A stretch of 64,000 nucleotides of DNA from Atopobium sp. UBA1382 (lineage in GTDB: Bacteria; Actinomycetota; Coriobacteriia; Coriobacteriales; Atopobiaceae). The notes under the pieces are model-generated. The model did no database searches, had not been told where the DNA came from, and saw nothing but the letters and a program-made list of their open reading frames with translations. The number at the start of each line of letters is the position of its first letter. The first letter of the stretch is position 1. The stretch lies in contig DBQY01000011.1 of assembly GCA_002305805.1 (NCBI GenBank), forward strand, positions 3,527-67,526, given 5' to 3'. Both the position numbers and the translations under genes were made by a program. Of this stretch, positions 34,407 through 43,162 are shown piece by piece.

Positions 34407-35300
34407 ATGAACATCAAGCAGGTCAGATACGTCTGTGCCATCGTGGATCTGGGCAGCTTCTCCGCCGCCGCGGCACGCGAGGGCGTCTCCGTCCAAGCCG
34501 TCTCCAAGGCCATGGCGGAGCTCGAGGCGGCCCTCGGCGAGCCCCTCTTCGAACGTCGCAGCGCAGGCGTCACCCCCACGCCGCTCGGTCGCGCGTTCGC
34601 GGCACGCGCGCGCCGCGTGCTCGACGAATGGAGCGCGCTCGAGCGCTATGCGAGCTCGCCGGTTGCCCGGGTGGCCCAGGACGACCCGCTCCGCGTGGGA
34701 TTCTGCTGCCCCGTCTACGACGGCGTCGACCGGCTCGTCCGCCTGATCTCGACGGTGATGGGCAAGGTGCTCGGGCGCCGCGCGGAGGTGGAGATGCTGC
34801 GCTGCTCCGAGGCGACCGACGCGCTGAGCTCAGGCCGCTCGGAGGCGCTCATCACCCTCGAGGCGCTCTCCTCGGAGGACGTTGCCTCCGTCGCCCTCGG
34901 GACGGTCTCCTCCGGCGTCGTTCTCCCCGACGGCCACCCGCTGGCGGACAGAGGGGAGCTCACCCTCGACGAGATCGGTGCGTATCCCGTGCTCTATCCC
35001 GTGGGATTCGAGCACTTCAGCCGGGCGGTGGTGGACGCGTACCGACAGCGCGGCCTGCGCTCGGAGCTCGTCGAGGTTGCCTCCCTGGATGACGTCGGTG
35101 ACCTCTACGCGAGCCGGTGCGGATACTCGTTCATTGCGGCGGGCAACATCACTGGCGTGCCGGAGGGCTTCGTCCTTCGCCCGCTGCGCGCCGCCGACGC
35201 CCTGCCGGTACCCATCTACCTCTCGTTTCTGCGTGGTCCCGGTAGCGTCGACTTACTGGGCTTCCGGCGCGCCCTCTCGCAGATGGGGCTGGTGTCGTAG
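34407..35300 (+). CDS. LysR family transcriptional regulator
   Basis: A 297-residue regulator with the N-terminal winged helix (MNIKQVRYVCAIVDLGSFS, then AVSKAMAELEAALGEPLFER) and a C-terminal ligand-binding domain. The ATG follows GAGAAAGGGG. It is divergent from amylosucrase across 250 bases and 235 bases ahead of the nitroreductase, which may be a target. Ligand unknown. Confidence 0.92.
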   Translation: MNIKQVRYVCAIVDLGSFSAAAAREGVSVQAVSKAMAELEAALGEPLFERRSAGVTPTPLGRAFAARARRVLDEWSALERYASSPVARVAQDDPLRVGFCCPVYDGVDRLVRLISTVMGKVLGRRAEVEMLRCSEATDALSSGRSEALITLEALSSEDVASVALGTVSSGVVLPDGHPLADRGELTLDEIGAYPVLYPVGFEHFSRAVVDAYRQRGLRSELVEVASLDDVGDLYASRCGYSFIAAGNITGVPEGFVLRPLRAADALPVPIYLSFLRGPGSVDLLGFRRALSQMGLVS

Positions 35301-35535
35301 CGACGCAACCCGAACGCAGCCGCACGTTGCGCGATAGGTGGTGGGCGCAACCTCTCCGTTAGGTTACGGTGGGCCAAAGTCTGCGAGGGGGCAGCCATGA
35401 TTTATGTAAACCGCCCGACTCTCACGGAGCGGGGTACGCACCCGGATTCTCGCGTCCGCGCGCCCAGACGACGCGGCGCCTGGGCGCCCCCTCGGGGTAT
35501 AACGGTCCTAGAGGCCAACGAGAGGGGAGACGCCC

Positions 35536-36057
35536 ATGAACGAGGTCATCCGAGCGATCGAGGAGCGCCGCAGCGTGCGCGCCTACACCGAAGAGCTTCC
35601 GGAGCGCGAGAAGATCGACCAGGTGATCGAGGCGGGGCTCTGGGCCGCGAGCGGCATGAATCGCCAGGGTCCCATCATCGTGGCGGTGACCGACCGCGAG
35701 CTGCGCGACCGCCTCTCCGCCATGAACGCGGACATCATGGGCCGTCCCGGCACCGACCCGTTCTACGGCGCCCCGGTCGTCCTGGTCGTGCTCGCCCCGC
35801 GCGACCAGCCCAACCGCGTCTACGACGGCAGCCTCGTGATGGGCAACCTCATGCTCGCCGCGCATTCGCTCGGCCTGGGCAGCTGCTGGATCCACCGCGC
35901 CCGCGAGGAGTTTGACACGCCCGAGGGCAGGGCCATCCTCGCCGAGCTGGGCGTCGAGGGCGACTACGAGGGCATCGGCCACTGCATCCTGGGCTACCCC
36001 GGGGAGACCCCCGAGGCCAAGCCGAGAAACGACGGTCGCGTGTTTTACGCGGAGTAG
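35536..36057 (+). CDS. nitroreductase family protein
   Basis: A 173-residue FMN-dependent nitroreductase-fold protein. The start AIEERRSVRAYTEELPERE holds the FMN-binding Arg pair; GLWAASGMNRQ and the C-terminal GHCILGYP match the family. It is at the short end of the family and probably acts as a dimer reducing quinones, nitro compounds or flavin. The ATG follows GAGAGGGGAGA. Confidence 0.92.
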   Translation: MNEVIRAIEERRSVRAYTEELPEREKIDQVIEAGLWAASGMNRQGPIIVAVTDRELRDRLSAMNADIMGRPGTDPFYGAPVVLVVLAPRDQPNRVYDGSLVMGNLMLAAHSLGLGSCWIHRAREEFDTPEGRAILAELGVEGDYEGIGHCILGYPGETPEAKPRNDGRVFYAE

Positions 36058-36090
36058 GCTCGGGGCGACCGGGCGTTCTGCTAGCCTAGG

Positions 36091-36120
36091 AAGGCGCCGG
36101 GTTCTTCTCGGCGCCTTTTT
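36091..36120 (+). terminator. nitroreductase terminator
   Basis: AAGGCGCC/GGCGCCTT stem followed by TTTTT; the loop consists of GGGTTCTTCTC and so includes the recurring CTTCTCG motif. Confidence 0.85.
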
Positions 36121-36141
36121 CCGTTGACGGGAGTGAGCAAC

Positions 36142-37107
36142 GTGGATCTGAGCCAGGCCATAGAGTGCGCGAGCGCCATGACGTTCCCGGGATTCCTCGT
36201 GGACGACGCGTCGCTCGCCGCCGAGCGCACGCGCAACGAGGACGCGCTCGTCACGCTGATGGCCGCCTGGCGCGACGCCGCCCCCGGCAGGGAGCCCTGC
36301 GACTTTGGCCTCGTCCGCGAGCTCGCCGACCGCAACCGCGACGTCTGCGACCGCTACGGCATCGAGCGCCTGCGCGACGTCAATCCCACGTGCCTCTCGC
36401 GCGGCCTCACGAACGACGAGCTCATCCATGCCGTCGCCGTGCTCCAGCACCGCACCGACGCCCAGGTGGCGGCGCTCGCCGGCCCGGACGCGCGCGACCT
36501 CAACGTGGCGTGGGTGGACGCGCCGGTCTCGGGCATGGTCGTGGGCATTGACATCGAGACTACCGACCGCGACCCGTCGCGCGGCTACATCATCAACGTG
36601 GGCCTGGAGTTCATGACCATCGGGCCCAAGGCAAAGCCGCACGACCCCTTCGCCGGCTACTTCGGCCTGCCGCAGATGTACGCCGAGAAGGGCGTGCCGC
36701 TGGCGGACATCCACAAGATCTCATGGTCCGACCTCGACGGCAGGACCCCCTTCCGCGAGGACAAGCAGGTCCAGGCCGCGCTTCTCGCCGCGCTCACCGC
36801 CTACCCGTTCATGGCGCACAACGCCGCCTTCGAGGACTCCTGGTTCACGCTGCACATCGACGGCTACGCCGAGGCCCGCAAGGCGGGGCGCGTGGTGCCC
36901 ATCGACACGCGCGACATCTGCCGTCGAGTGGACCCCGAGACGCGCACGCTGCCGCACGAGATGCGCCCCGCCTCGCTCGAGAGCTGGGCGCTGCGCCGCG
37001 GCACGCTCAAGCCCGGCGAGTCCGAGCGACACCTCGGCCTCGACGACGTGGAGCTCATGCTCGCCACCGTGCAGGCCGAGTTCTCCGCCCGCAACATGCT
37101 CGGGTGA
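36142..37107 (+). CDS. DEDDh-type 3'-5' exonuclease domain protein
   Basis: A 321-residue protein. Residues about 1-125 are an unrecognised helical region; the C-terminal part is a DnaQ-like exonuclease. The metal ligands are visible: DIE in GIDIETT near 138, Asp in AHNAAFEDSWF near 231 and the His-Asp pair in HLGLDDVELM near 307. I chose GTG 36142, after GGGAG; GTG 36133 and TTG 36124 are alternatives. acpS follows 23 bases later. Confidence 0.8.
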   Translation: MDLSQAIECASAMTFPGFLVDDASLAAERTRNEDALVTLMAAWRDAAPGREPCDFGLVRELADRNRDVCDRYGIERLRDVNPTCLSRGLTNDELIHAVAVLQHRTDAQVAALAGPDARDLNVAWVDAPVSGMVVGIDIETTDRDPSRGYIINVGLEFMTIGPKAKPHDPFAGYFGLPQMYAEKGVPLADIHKISWSDLDGRTPFREDKQVQAALLAALTAYPFMAHNAAFEDSWFTLHIDGYAEARKAGRVVPIDTRDICRRVDPETRTLPHEMRPASLESWALRRGTLKPGESERHLGLDDVELMLATVQAEFSARNMLG

Positions 37108-37130
37108 AGCGAGCGTCGGGGAGGCCCAGC

Positions 37131-37505
37131 ATGGTCAGGGGAATCGGCATAGACTCGGTCGACATCGAGGAGATGGCGCGGCTCGTCGCCGACGAGCGCG
37201 GCGCCTTCGCGCGGCGCACCTTCACCGAGGCCGAGCGCGCCCAGGCCTTCTCGCGCCACGACGCCGCCGCCTGCCTGGCAGGCAAGTTCGCCGTCAAGGA
37301 GGCCGTCTTCAAGGCCCTCGCGCGCCACACCGCGGAGGGCTTCGACTTTCGCCGCGTGGAGACCCTCGAGGACGAGAGCGGCTGCCCGCACGTCACGCTC
37401 GACGGGCCGCTCGCGCCGGTGCTCGCCGAGGCAGGCGTCTCTGAGCTGCTCGTCTCCATCACCAACGAGCGCGGCGTGGCGACGGCCGTCGTCCTCGCGC
37501 AGTAG
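37131..37505 (+). CDS. acpS: holo-[acyl-carrier-protein] synthase
   Basis: A 124-residue phosphopantetheinyl transferase that moves 4'-phosphopantetheine from CoA onto the serine of acyl carrier proteins. GIGIDSVDIEEM (4-15) holds the metal-binding Asp and FAVKEAVFKAL near 62-72 holds the catalytic Glu and Lys. The ATG follows GGGGAGG. It is near two unusual acyl carrier proteins (42826 and 58748) and may serve them as well as fatty acid synthesis. Confidence 0.92.
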   Translation: MVRGIGIDSVDIEEMARLVADERGAFARRTFTEAERAQAFSRHDAAACLAGKFAVKEAVFKALARHTAEGFDFRRVETLEDESGCPHVTLDGPLAPVLAEAGVSELLVSITNERGVATAVVLAQ

Positions 37506-37695
37506 CGCCCCCGCCGTCCCTGTGCATCGGCACAACGAACGGCCGCTGTCCCGCCGCCTTTTGTGTTTTGCATCCATTGGGCGGCCGTCTCGCCCTTTCC
37601 ATACTGTCTTCACGAAGGGTTACAGGCCCGGGCACGGGGTCCGGGCTCCGACGCGCATGCCGCGTCGGGCGGCTATCAACGGAGAGGTGACTGCC

Positions 37696-38205
37696 ATGCC
37701 CATGAAAAACTCGACCAAGCTTGTGAAGGTCCTTCTGACCAACATCCCCATCGCCGTGTGCATCTCGCTCGTCGCGAGCTACATCGGCATCAGCTCCGCC
37801 GGCGTCCCCGAGGAGGCCTTCATGCCGGCCTTCCTGTCCACCGCCGCCATCAACATCGTCATGGCCTACGTCATCTCCTTCTTCATCGGCTGGTTCATCC
37901 CGGCCGAGAAGTGGGGCTTTGCCTTTGCCGGCGCCTTCGGCCTCAAGCCCACCGACGGCATCAAGTTTGGCCTGGTGCTCAACATCGTCGTGAACACCGT
38001 CTACGTCGTGGTGAACGCCGTCATCCTCACCTTCGTCAACGCCAACGTCATGCAGGGCATGCCCATCTCGATGTTCCCGATGGCGCTGCTCGGCAGCTTC
38101 TTCCAGTGCTGGATCGTGGGCTACGTCGTCTCCCTGCTGTGGGCCCAGCCGGCCGAGAAGATCGCCCGCAACCTCATGAACGACCCCGCGCCCGACATGC
38201 ACTAA
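37696..38205 (+). CDS. four-helix membrane protein (DUF2798-like)
   Basis: A 169-residue integral membrane protein with four hydrophobic segments (about 12-32, 47-70, 95-118 and 130-150). The pattern of TM2 ending in FIP and TM4 ending in a basic tail resembles the 132-residue protein at 61189, and the small DUF2798-type family; neither link is certain. The ATG is preceded by GGAGAGG. Function unknown. Confidence 0.75.
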   Translation: MPMKNSTKLVKVLLTNIPIAVCISLVASYIGISSAGVPEEAFMPAFLSTAAINIVMAYVISFFIGWFIPAEKWGFAFAGAFGLKPTDGIKFGLVLNIVVNTVYVVVNAVILTFVNANVMQGMPISMFPMALLGSFFQCWIVGYVVSLLWAQPAEKIARNLMNDPAPDMH

Positions 38206-38318
38206 GCCCTTCTTGCCCCGCGCCGAACGCAACGGCCCGCCCGCGCCCCGCGCCGGCGGGTCTTTTCTCATGGGCCAAAGGCGCCTCGACCTTTGCCCGC
38301 CGTCCGAAGGGAGAAGCC

Positions 38319-39170
38319 GTGGACGAACTCATCACCTCAGAGCTGGTCGAGCCCGGGCTCTGGCGCCTCGCCGACCCGATGGGCTTTCTCGCGCACCTCG
38401 TGGTGGGGGAGCGGGAGGCGGCGCTCGTCGACACCATGCTCGGCCTCGGCGACGTGCGCTCCGTCGCCGAGGGGCTCGCGGGAGGCCGGACGCCTCGCGT
38501 CCTGCTCACCCATCGCCATCCCGACCACGTGGGCGGCGCGTATCGCTTCGACGAGGTCATGATGCCGGCGGAGGAGGACGGCCACTGGGACGAGACGGAG
38601 CGCTTCGCCGCGGAGCACCGCGCCGCCGGCGTCGCCGCCGACCCGCGCCTGGCCGACGCCCCGTGGGCGATCTCCGAGCGCGCCCGACCGCGCGTGACGC
38701 ACGTGGCGGAGGGCGACGAGCTCGACCTGGGCGGGCTCACCCTGCGCTGCGTGGCGCTTCCGGGGCACACCACGGGCTCGATGGGATACCTCTGCCCGGA
38801 GCTCGGGGTGCTGCTCTCCGGAGACGCCGTGACGCCGATCATGTGCCTGTGCTTCGAGGAGTCTCTGCCCATCTCCGCGTGGCGCGCGACCCTCGACAAG
38901 ATGGAGGGCCTGCCCTTCGAGCGCTTCTTCACGGGGCACCACCGCCACGCCTTCACCAAGGCGGACCTGCCGAGCTGGCGCGCCGCCGCCGACTTTGCCG
39001 AGCGGGACCGCGGCATCGCCTGGCACCACGCCGACGTCGCGGAGTGGGAGGGCACCTGTCACCTGTGCCCGTGTCCCACCGCCGACGTCGACAGCCCGGA
39101 CTTCCGTGCGGTGATCACGCGCGGGCTGCCGGCGCCGCGCAGGCGCGGCACAAGAGCGCCCCGGGCGTGA
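38319..39170 (+). CDS. MBL-fold metallo-hydrolase
   Basis: A 283-residue metallo-beta-lactamase-fold hydrolase. The metal motif is THRHPDHVGG near residue 67, the next His lies in LPGHTTGSMGYL, the bridging Asp in LLSGDAVTP and the last His in GHHRHAF. Substrate unknown; glyoxalase-II-like and thioesterase roles are possible. GTG 38319 follows GAAGGGAG. The C-terminal tail is Cys-rich (CHLCPCP) and basic. Confidence 0.9.
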   Translation: MDELITSELVEPGLWRLADPMGFLAHLVVGEREAALVDTMLGLGDVRSVAEGLAGGRTPRVLLTHRHPDHVGGAYRFDEVMMPAEEDGHWDETERFAAEHRAAGVAADPRLADAPWAISERARPRVTHVAEGDELDLGGLTLRCVALPGHTTGSMGYLCPELGVLLSGDAVTPIMCLCFEESLPISAWRATLDKMEGLPFERFFTGHHRHAFTKADLPSWRAAADFAERDRGIAWHHADVAEWEGTCHLCPCPTADVDSPDFRAVITRGLPAPRRRGTRAPRA

Positions 39171-39213
39171 GGGGGCGCCCGGGGCGGGAGAGGACGTGCG
39201 AGCTGCTCGGCGG

Positions 39214-40488
39214 TTACGCCACGTGCGGCCTCGCCTTGAGCGAGAAGAGCGCGAGCACGAGGCACACGGCCATGCAGCCGTAGCCGAGGACAAACATCAG
39301 CGGGTAGCCGCCCGCGGAGTCCACGACCAGGCCCCAGAGCACGGCGGCGACGGCGCTCATGAGCGAACCCACCATCGAGACGCGCGAGTAGATGTTGGTG
39401 TAGTCGGCGCTGCCGAAGACGGTGCGCACGAGCAGCGGCGTCTGCACGGTGGTCATCGCGTAGACCACGCCAAAGAGGAAGGAGCCCACGAGCAGCAGCG
39501 CGAGCGCGCCCGGGAAGAGCCACATGAGCGTGACGCCGGCAACGCCCGCCCCGATGCCCAGCACCACGCCGGCGTGCACGGAGCGGTCGTTCACGGCGCC
39601 GAGCACGACCTTGCCCACGGCCTGGCCGCCCATCGCGGCGCTCGCCACGATGCCGGAGGCGGCGGCGATGGGGGGCATGGTGTCGGCGAAGGACTGGGCG
39701 TAGCCGGCAAGGAACTGGTAGATGGTCTGGTTGAGCGTGATCACGCCGCAGAAGGCAGCGAGGGCAAAGAACGCCGGCATGCGCATGGCGCGCTCCGCGG
39801 GTACGCCGGAGAGCTCGGCCTTCGCGCCGTCGCCCGCGGCCGCCTCGCCGGCGCCGTAGGGGGCAAGGCCCTTGTCCTCGGGCCGGCTGCGCACCACGAG
39901 CAGCGTGAACGGCAGCGTGCCCACCGCCACGATCGCGGCGAAGACCAGGTAGGCGGTGCGCCAGCCCTCGGCGCCGGAGTTGATCAGCGCCGTGCCCACG
40001 GGGTTGAAGACCACTCCGCCGATGCCGGTGAACGCCATGCACAGGCCCACGAAGAAGCCGACGCGCTTGACGCACCAGGCGTTCACGAGCGTGGGCACGG
40101 AGAGGTAGATCAGCGGGCACACGCCTACGCCCAGGACCGCGCCGCAGACGTAGAACTGCCACATGGCCTGGCACTGGCTCATGCCCGCGAGGCCGAGGGC
40201 GCACAGCACCACGGCCGCGGAGAGCACCGCCCGCGCGTCGAGGCGCGAGAGGAGCTTGCCGGCCACGGGCAGGGTGAGCATCTGGGCGATGTTGAGCACC
40301 GAGAAGTACAGCGTGAACTCCGCGGTCGCCACCCCAAAGTACTGCGAGACCGGCGTGAAGAAGATGCCGGCGCACGACAGCACGAGCGCGCAGGGGAGAA
40401 ACGTTATCGCTATGCAGGACGCGACGATGGCGTAGGCGTAGTGGAACCCGCCCGCCCTCGCGCCAGTCTCGACGTTCTTCTCGGTCAT
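39214..40488 (-). CDS. MFS transporter (OFA/oxalate-formate antiporter type)
   Basis: A 424-residue carrier with 12 predicted membrane segments. Sequence features such as FHYAYAIVASCIAI at the start and the internal TM5-TM8 pattern resemble monocarboxylate/oxalate-formate antiporters. It starts 26 bases after the stop of the butyrate-kinase-like gene on the same strand and is the last gene of the set beginning with the CocE hydrolase. It may export the carboxylate made by the kinase or import the substrate. Confidence 0.88.
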   Translation of the reverse strand: MTEKNVETGARAGGFHYAYAIVASCIAITFLPCALVLSCAGIFFTPVSQYFGVATAEFTLYFSVLNIAQMLTLPVAGKLLSRLDARAVLSAAVVLCALGLAGMSQCQAMWQFYVCGAVLGVGVCPLIYLSVPTLVNAWCVKRVGFFVGLCMAFTGIGGVVFNPVGTALINSGAEGWRTAYLVFAAIVAVGTLPFTLLVVRSRPEDKGLAPYGAGEAAAGDGAKAELSGVPAERAMRMPAFFALAAFCGVITLNQTIYQFLAGYAQSFADTMPPIAAASGIVASAAMGGQAVGKVVLGAVNDRSVHAGVVLGIGAGVAGVTLMWLFPGALALLLVGSFLFGVVYAMTTVQTPLLVRTVFGSADYTNIYSRVSMVGSLMSAVAAVLWGLVVDSAGGYPLMFVLGYGCMAVCLVLALFSLKARPHVA

Positions 40489-40514
40489 TGGTCTTGCGTC
40501 TCCTATCTCTTGTC

Positions 40515-41636
40515 CTAGCCCTCGACGTCGGCGATGGCGCCGTCCATCGTGAAGCCCTTCCAGCTGGGCTCGCCGGTGTAGGTCATGACGGGCTCGGTGC
40601 CCTCGAGCGCGCGGATGGCGCCCGCGGCGAGCGCGTCCATCTCGAAGTCGCCGGCGTAGACCTTGACCGGGGCGATCCAGCCCACGCGCTCGGTCACGTA
40701 GGACACGAAGCGCGGGTCGTGGGAGACGCCGCCGGTGAGCACGATGCCGTCGACCTTGCCGGCGAGGACCGCGGCGAAGGCGCCGATCGCCTTGGCGACC
40801 TGGTAGGCCATCGCGTCGTAGACGACCTCCGCCCAGGCGTCGCCGGCCTCGATGCGCGCCGTGATCTGGCGCGCGTCGTCGGTGCCGAGCAGCCCGAGCA
40901 GGCCGCCGGTCTTGCCGATGACGCCGTCGAGCTCCTTCTTGGTCGCGCCGGAGTAGGCGAGCTTCACCACGGGCTTGAGCGGCGCGTCGCCGGAGCGGTT
41001 GGGCGCGAAGGGGCCGGAGCCCTCGAGGACGTCGTTGGTGTCGACCATGCGGCCGTGGTCGTGGCAGGCGACGGAGAGGCCGCCTCCCACGTGCGCCACG
41101 ATGAAGGAGCCGCCCTCGTAGGTGAGGCCGAGCTCGGCGGCGCAGCGGATCGCGCACTCCTTCTGGTTGAGGCAGTGCACGTGGCTCTTGCGGTAGACGC
41201 CGGGAAATCCGGTGATGCGCGCCACGTCGACGAGCTCGTCGGTGTCGGGCTGGTTGACGGCGTAGGCGGGCTTGCCGGTCGCCTGCGCGAAGGCGTGCAG
41301 CAGCGGCGCGCCGAGGATGGCGGGGTGGTTGACGCCGGCGTTCATGACGTGGTCGCAGACCGTGTCGTCGATGGCGAAGATGCCGCCGACGGTGGGGCCC
41401 ATCGCGCCGCAGTAGCCGGAGAAGGCGTCGATGTCCTCGAGGGCGATGCCCTGCTCGGCGAGGGCGTCGAGGATGGTCTGGCGGCGGTACTCGAACTGGT
41501 CGGCGGCGTTGTCGAAGGCCGCGATCTCCTCGGCGGGGTGGGTGACGTTGAGACGGAAGAGCGCCTCGGTCCCGTCGAAGACGGCCACCTTCGTGGAGGT
41601 GGAGCCGGGGGAGAGCGTGAGGATCTTGTGGCCCAT
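40515..41636 (-). CDS. butyrate kinase family protein (copy 1)
   Basis: A 373-residue ASKHA-fold acyl kinase, expected to make ATP from an acyl phosphate. LSPGSTSTKVAVFD (about 6-19) is the phosphate-1 motif, HVGGGLSVACHDHGRMVD near 174 and LTGGVSHDP near 296 are further family motifs. The loop that normally reads GRGG.L.P reads GYCGAMGPTVGG near 83, so the usual substrate-binding arginine is absent. Copy 2 at 59991 keeps it. The ATG follows AGAAAGGAA. It may act on an unusual acyl phosphate or may have lost activity. Confidence 0.88.
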   Translation of the reverse strand: MGHKILTLSPGSTSTKVAVFDGTEALFRLNVTHPAEEIAAFDNAADQFEYRRQTILDALAEQGIALEDIDAFSGYCGAMGPTVGGIFAIDDTVCDHVMNAGVNHPAILGAPLLHAFAQATGKPAYAVNQPDTDELVDVARITGFPGVYRKSHVHCLNQKECAIRCAAELGLTYEGGSFIVAHVGGGLSVACHDHGRMVDTNDVLEGSGPFAPNRSGDAPLKPVVKLAYSGATKKELDGVIGKTGGLLGLLGTDDARQITARIEAGDAWAEVVYDAMAYQVAKAIGAFAAVLAGKVDGIVLTGGVSHDPRFVSYVTERVGWIAPVKVYAGDFEMDALAAGAIRALEGTEPVMTYTGEPSWKGFTMDGAIADVEG

Positions 41637-41718
41637 GCGGTTCCTTTCTGCGGGCGCGCCGTACGGCGATTGTGCGCGGCGCGGCGGCCCCTGTCTTTGT
41701 GCGGACACAACAAAATGC

Positions 41719-41750
41719 GGGCGAGAAGAACGGACGCGTCCCTCTCGCCC
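41719..41750. other. hairpin between pta-like and kinase genes
   Basis: GGGCGAG pairs with CTCGCCC around an 18-base loop. It contains a GGGCGAGAAGAACG motif. It lies in the spacer of the minus-strand operon, 83 bases before the kinase start. Confidence 0.4.
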
Positions 41751-41760
41751 GGCGTCGGCG

Positions 41761-42756
41761 CTAGCGGGCGGCGAGGACGAGCATCGCGATGTCGCCGACG
41801 ATCTCGTCGACGGTGGCTCCGCGGGAGGAGTCGGCCACGGGGCACTTGAAGCCGGAGAGCGTGTGACCGTAGGCGGCGCCGTGGGCGAAGCGCTGGACGA
41901 TCTTCACCGCGAGGTTGGCGGAGTTGAGGTCGGGGAAGATGAGCACGTTGGCGCGGCCCGCGACGGCCGAGTCGCGACCCACCTTCTTGGCGGCGACGGC
42001 CTCGTCGATGGCGGCGTCGAGCTGGAACTCGCCGTCGGCGGCGATGTCGGGCCTGCGCTCGTGCACGAGCGAGATCGCCTCGTTCACGCGGTCAACCGAG
42101 CTGCCGGCGCCCGAGCCGCAGGTGGAGTACGAGAGGAAGCCCACGCGCGGCTCCCAGCCCATGATGGCGGCCACGTTGTCCGCCGCGGAGATGGCGATGG
42201 AGGCGAGCTCGGAGGCCGTGGGCTCGGGGTTGAGCCCGCAGTCGGCGAAGCAGACGACGTTGCCCTCCGGGCCCTCGAAGCCCTCGGTCTCCACGAGTGC
42301 GAAGATCGACGGGACGTCCACGCCCTCCTTGAGGCCGATGATGGTCTGGGCGGCCATGAGGACGTCGCCGGTGGTGTTGGTGTGGCCGCAGAAGGTGCAG
42401 TCCACGTCGCCGAGCTCCTCCATGACCATCGCGTACCACATCGGGCTCTTGATCTTGCGGCGGGTGCCCTTGGCGGAGAGCAGGCGGGCGCCGCCGGCCA
42501 TGTAGCGCTCGGCCAGCGCGTCGGCGGCCGCCTCGTCGGAGGAGTCGACGATCTCCATGCCATCGAGCGCAACTCCGGCCTCGGCGGCCGTGGCCTCGAT
42601 GACCTCGCGCGGGCTCACGAGCACGGGCGTCCCCACGCCCTCGTCGAGCACGCGACGGGCGGCGAGCAGGGTCTTTGCTGCCTCGCACTCGGGCAGGGCA
42701 ACGCGGCGCGCGGGCGCCGCCTTGGCGTCCTCCACGAGCTTCTCGATAAGCGTCAT
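41761..42756 (-). CDS. phosphate acyltransferase, Pta/Ptb family (copy 1)
   Basis: A 331-residue enzyme of the phosphotransacetylase/phosphotransbutyrylase family, which swaps an acyl thioester for acyl phosphate. ALPECEAAKTLLAAR matches the start of the family; MAAQTIIGL near 141, GFLSYSTCGS near 206 and the ending RGATVDEIVGDIAMLVL are typical. It lies between an acyl carrier protein gene and a butyrate-kinase-like gene, so acyl-ACP is a possible donor in place of acyl-CoA. The ATG follows GAAAGGAC. Confidence 0.9.
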   Translation of the reverse strand: MTLIEKLVEDAKAAPARRVALPECEAAKTLLAARRVLDEGVGTPVLVSPREVIEATAAEAGVALDGMEIVDSSDEAAADALAERYMAGGARLLSAKGTRRKIKSPMWYAMVMEELGDVDCTFCGHTNTTGDVLMAAQTIIGLKEGVDVPSIFALVETEGFEGPEGNVVCFADCGLNPEPTASELASIAISAADNVAAIMGWEPRVGFLSYSTCGSGAGSSVDRVNEAISLVHERRPDIAADGEFQLDAAIDEAVAAKKVGRDSAVAGRANVLIFPDLNSANLAVKIVQRFAHGAAYGHTLSGFKCPVADSSRGATVDEIVGDIAMLVLAAR

Positions 42757-42780
42757 GTCAGGTCCTTTCGATAGAAAAAG

Positions 42781-42818
42781 GGCCCGGCGGCGGCCGAGAG
42801 GGGCCGCGCTGCCGGGCC
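42781..42818 (-). other. GC-rich hairpin between acp and pta genes
   Basis: GGCCCGGC (42781-42788) pairs with GCCGGGCC (42811-42818), with further inner pairing. It falls 8 bases after the ACP stop in the same operon and may set the ratio of ACP to the enzymes downstream. Confidence 0.5.
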
Positions 42819-42825
42819 GTTCGTG

Positions 42826-43077
42826 CTACATGGACAGGGCGTCATCCACGAACTTGGCGGCGTCGGCGAAGGTCGCGCACTTGTTGAGCTGCATGTAGGG
42901 GACCTCGACCTCGTACTCGTCCTCGAGCGCGGACGCAAACTGCACGATGTTGACGGACTTGCAGTGCAGGTCGTCGACGAAGCGCGTCTCGGCGGACAGG
43001 GTGGAGGCGTCCACGCCAAAGATCTCGGCCGCCTTGTTCTTGAGGATGTCCACGACCTCTTCCTGGAACTCGTTCAT
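42826..43077 (-). CDS. acyl carrier protein (copy 1), dedicated
   Basis: An 83-residue acidic helical protein of the ACP fold. The modification site reads DDLHCKSVNIVQF, where the serine is preceded by Lys rather than Asp and followed by Val rather than Leu (fatty-acid ACP has DSL). The pattern 'LGCKS' is known from specialised carrier proteins. The ATG follows GAAAGGAAG. It sits between CocE and Pta genes; the ACP is probably not the housekeeping one. Confidence 0.88.
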   Translation of the reverse strand: MNEFQEEVVDILKNKAAEIFGVDASTLSAETRFVDDLHCKSVNIVQFASALEDEYEVEVPYMQLNKCATFADAAKFVDDALSM

Positions 43078-43096
43078 CTTGCTTCCTTTCGCTTGT

Positions 43097-43119
43097 GGAA
43101 GAGGGACCGCCCCTCTTCC
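43097..43119 (-). other. hairpin upstream of the acp copy 1
   Basis: GGAAGAGGG and CCCTCTTCC form a nine-bp stem just before the ACP ribosome site. A related GGGACCGTCCCC sequence precedes the second ACP gene at 58706. Confidence 0.5.
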
Positions 43120-43162
43120 GCGTTTGCCGTATGTGGAGAGGGGAGCGCCCCTTTTCCTCGCG

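Noticed and set aside
35397..35915. A 172-codon frame starting at 35397 that overlaps the nitroreductase
   Set aside because: It overlaps the well-supported nitroreductase in another frame and its residues are Arg/Pro-rich, as expected from shifted GC-rich DNA.
41761..42756. Housekeeping phosphate acetyltransferase
   Set aside because: The operon partners are a CocE hydrolase, an ACP and a butyrate-kinase-type enzyme rather than ackA, so I use the broader acyltransferase call. The family itself is not in doubt.
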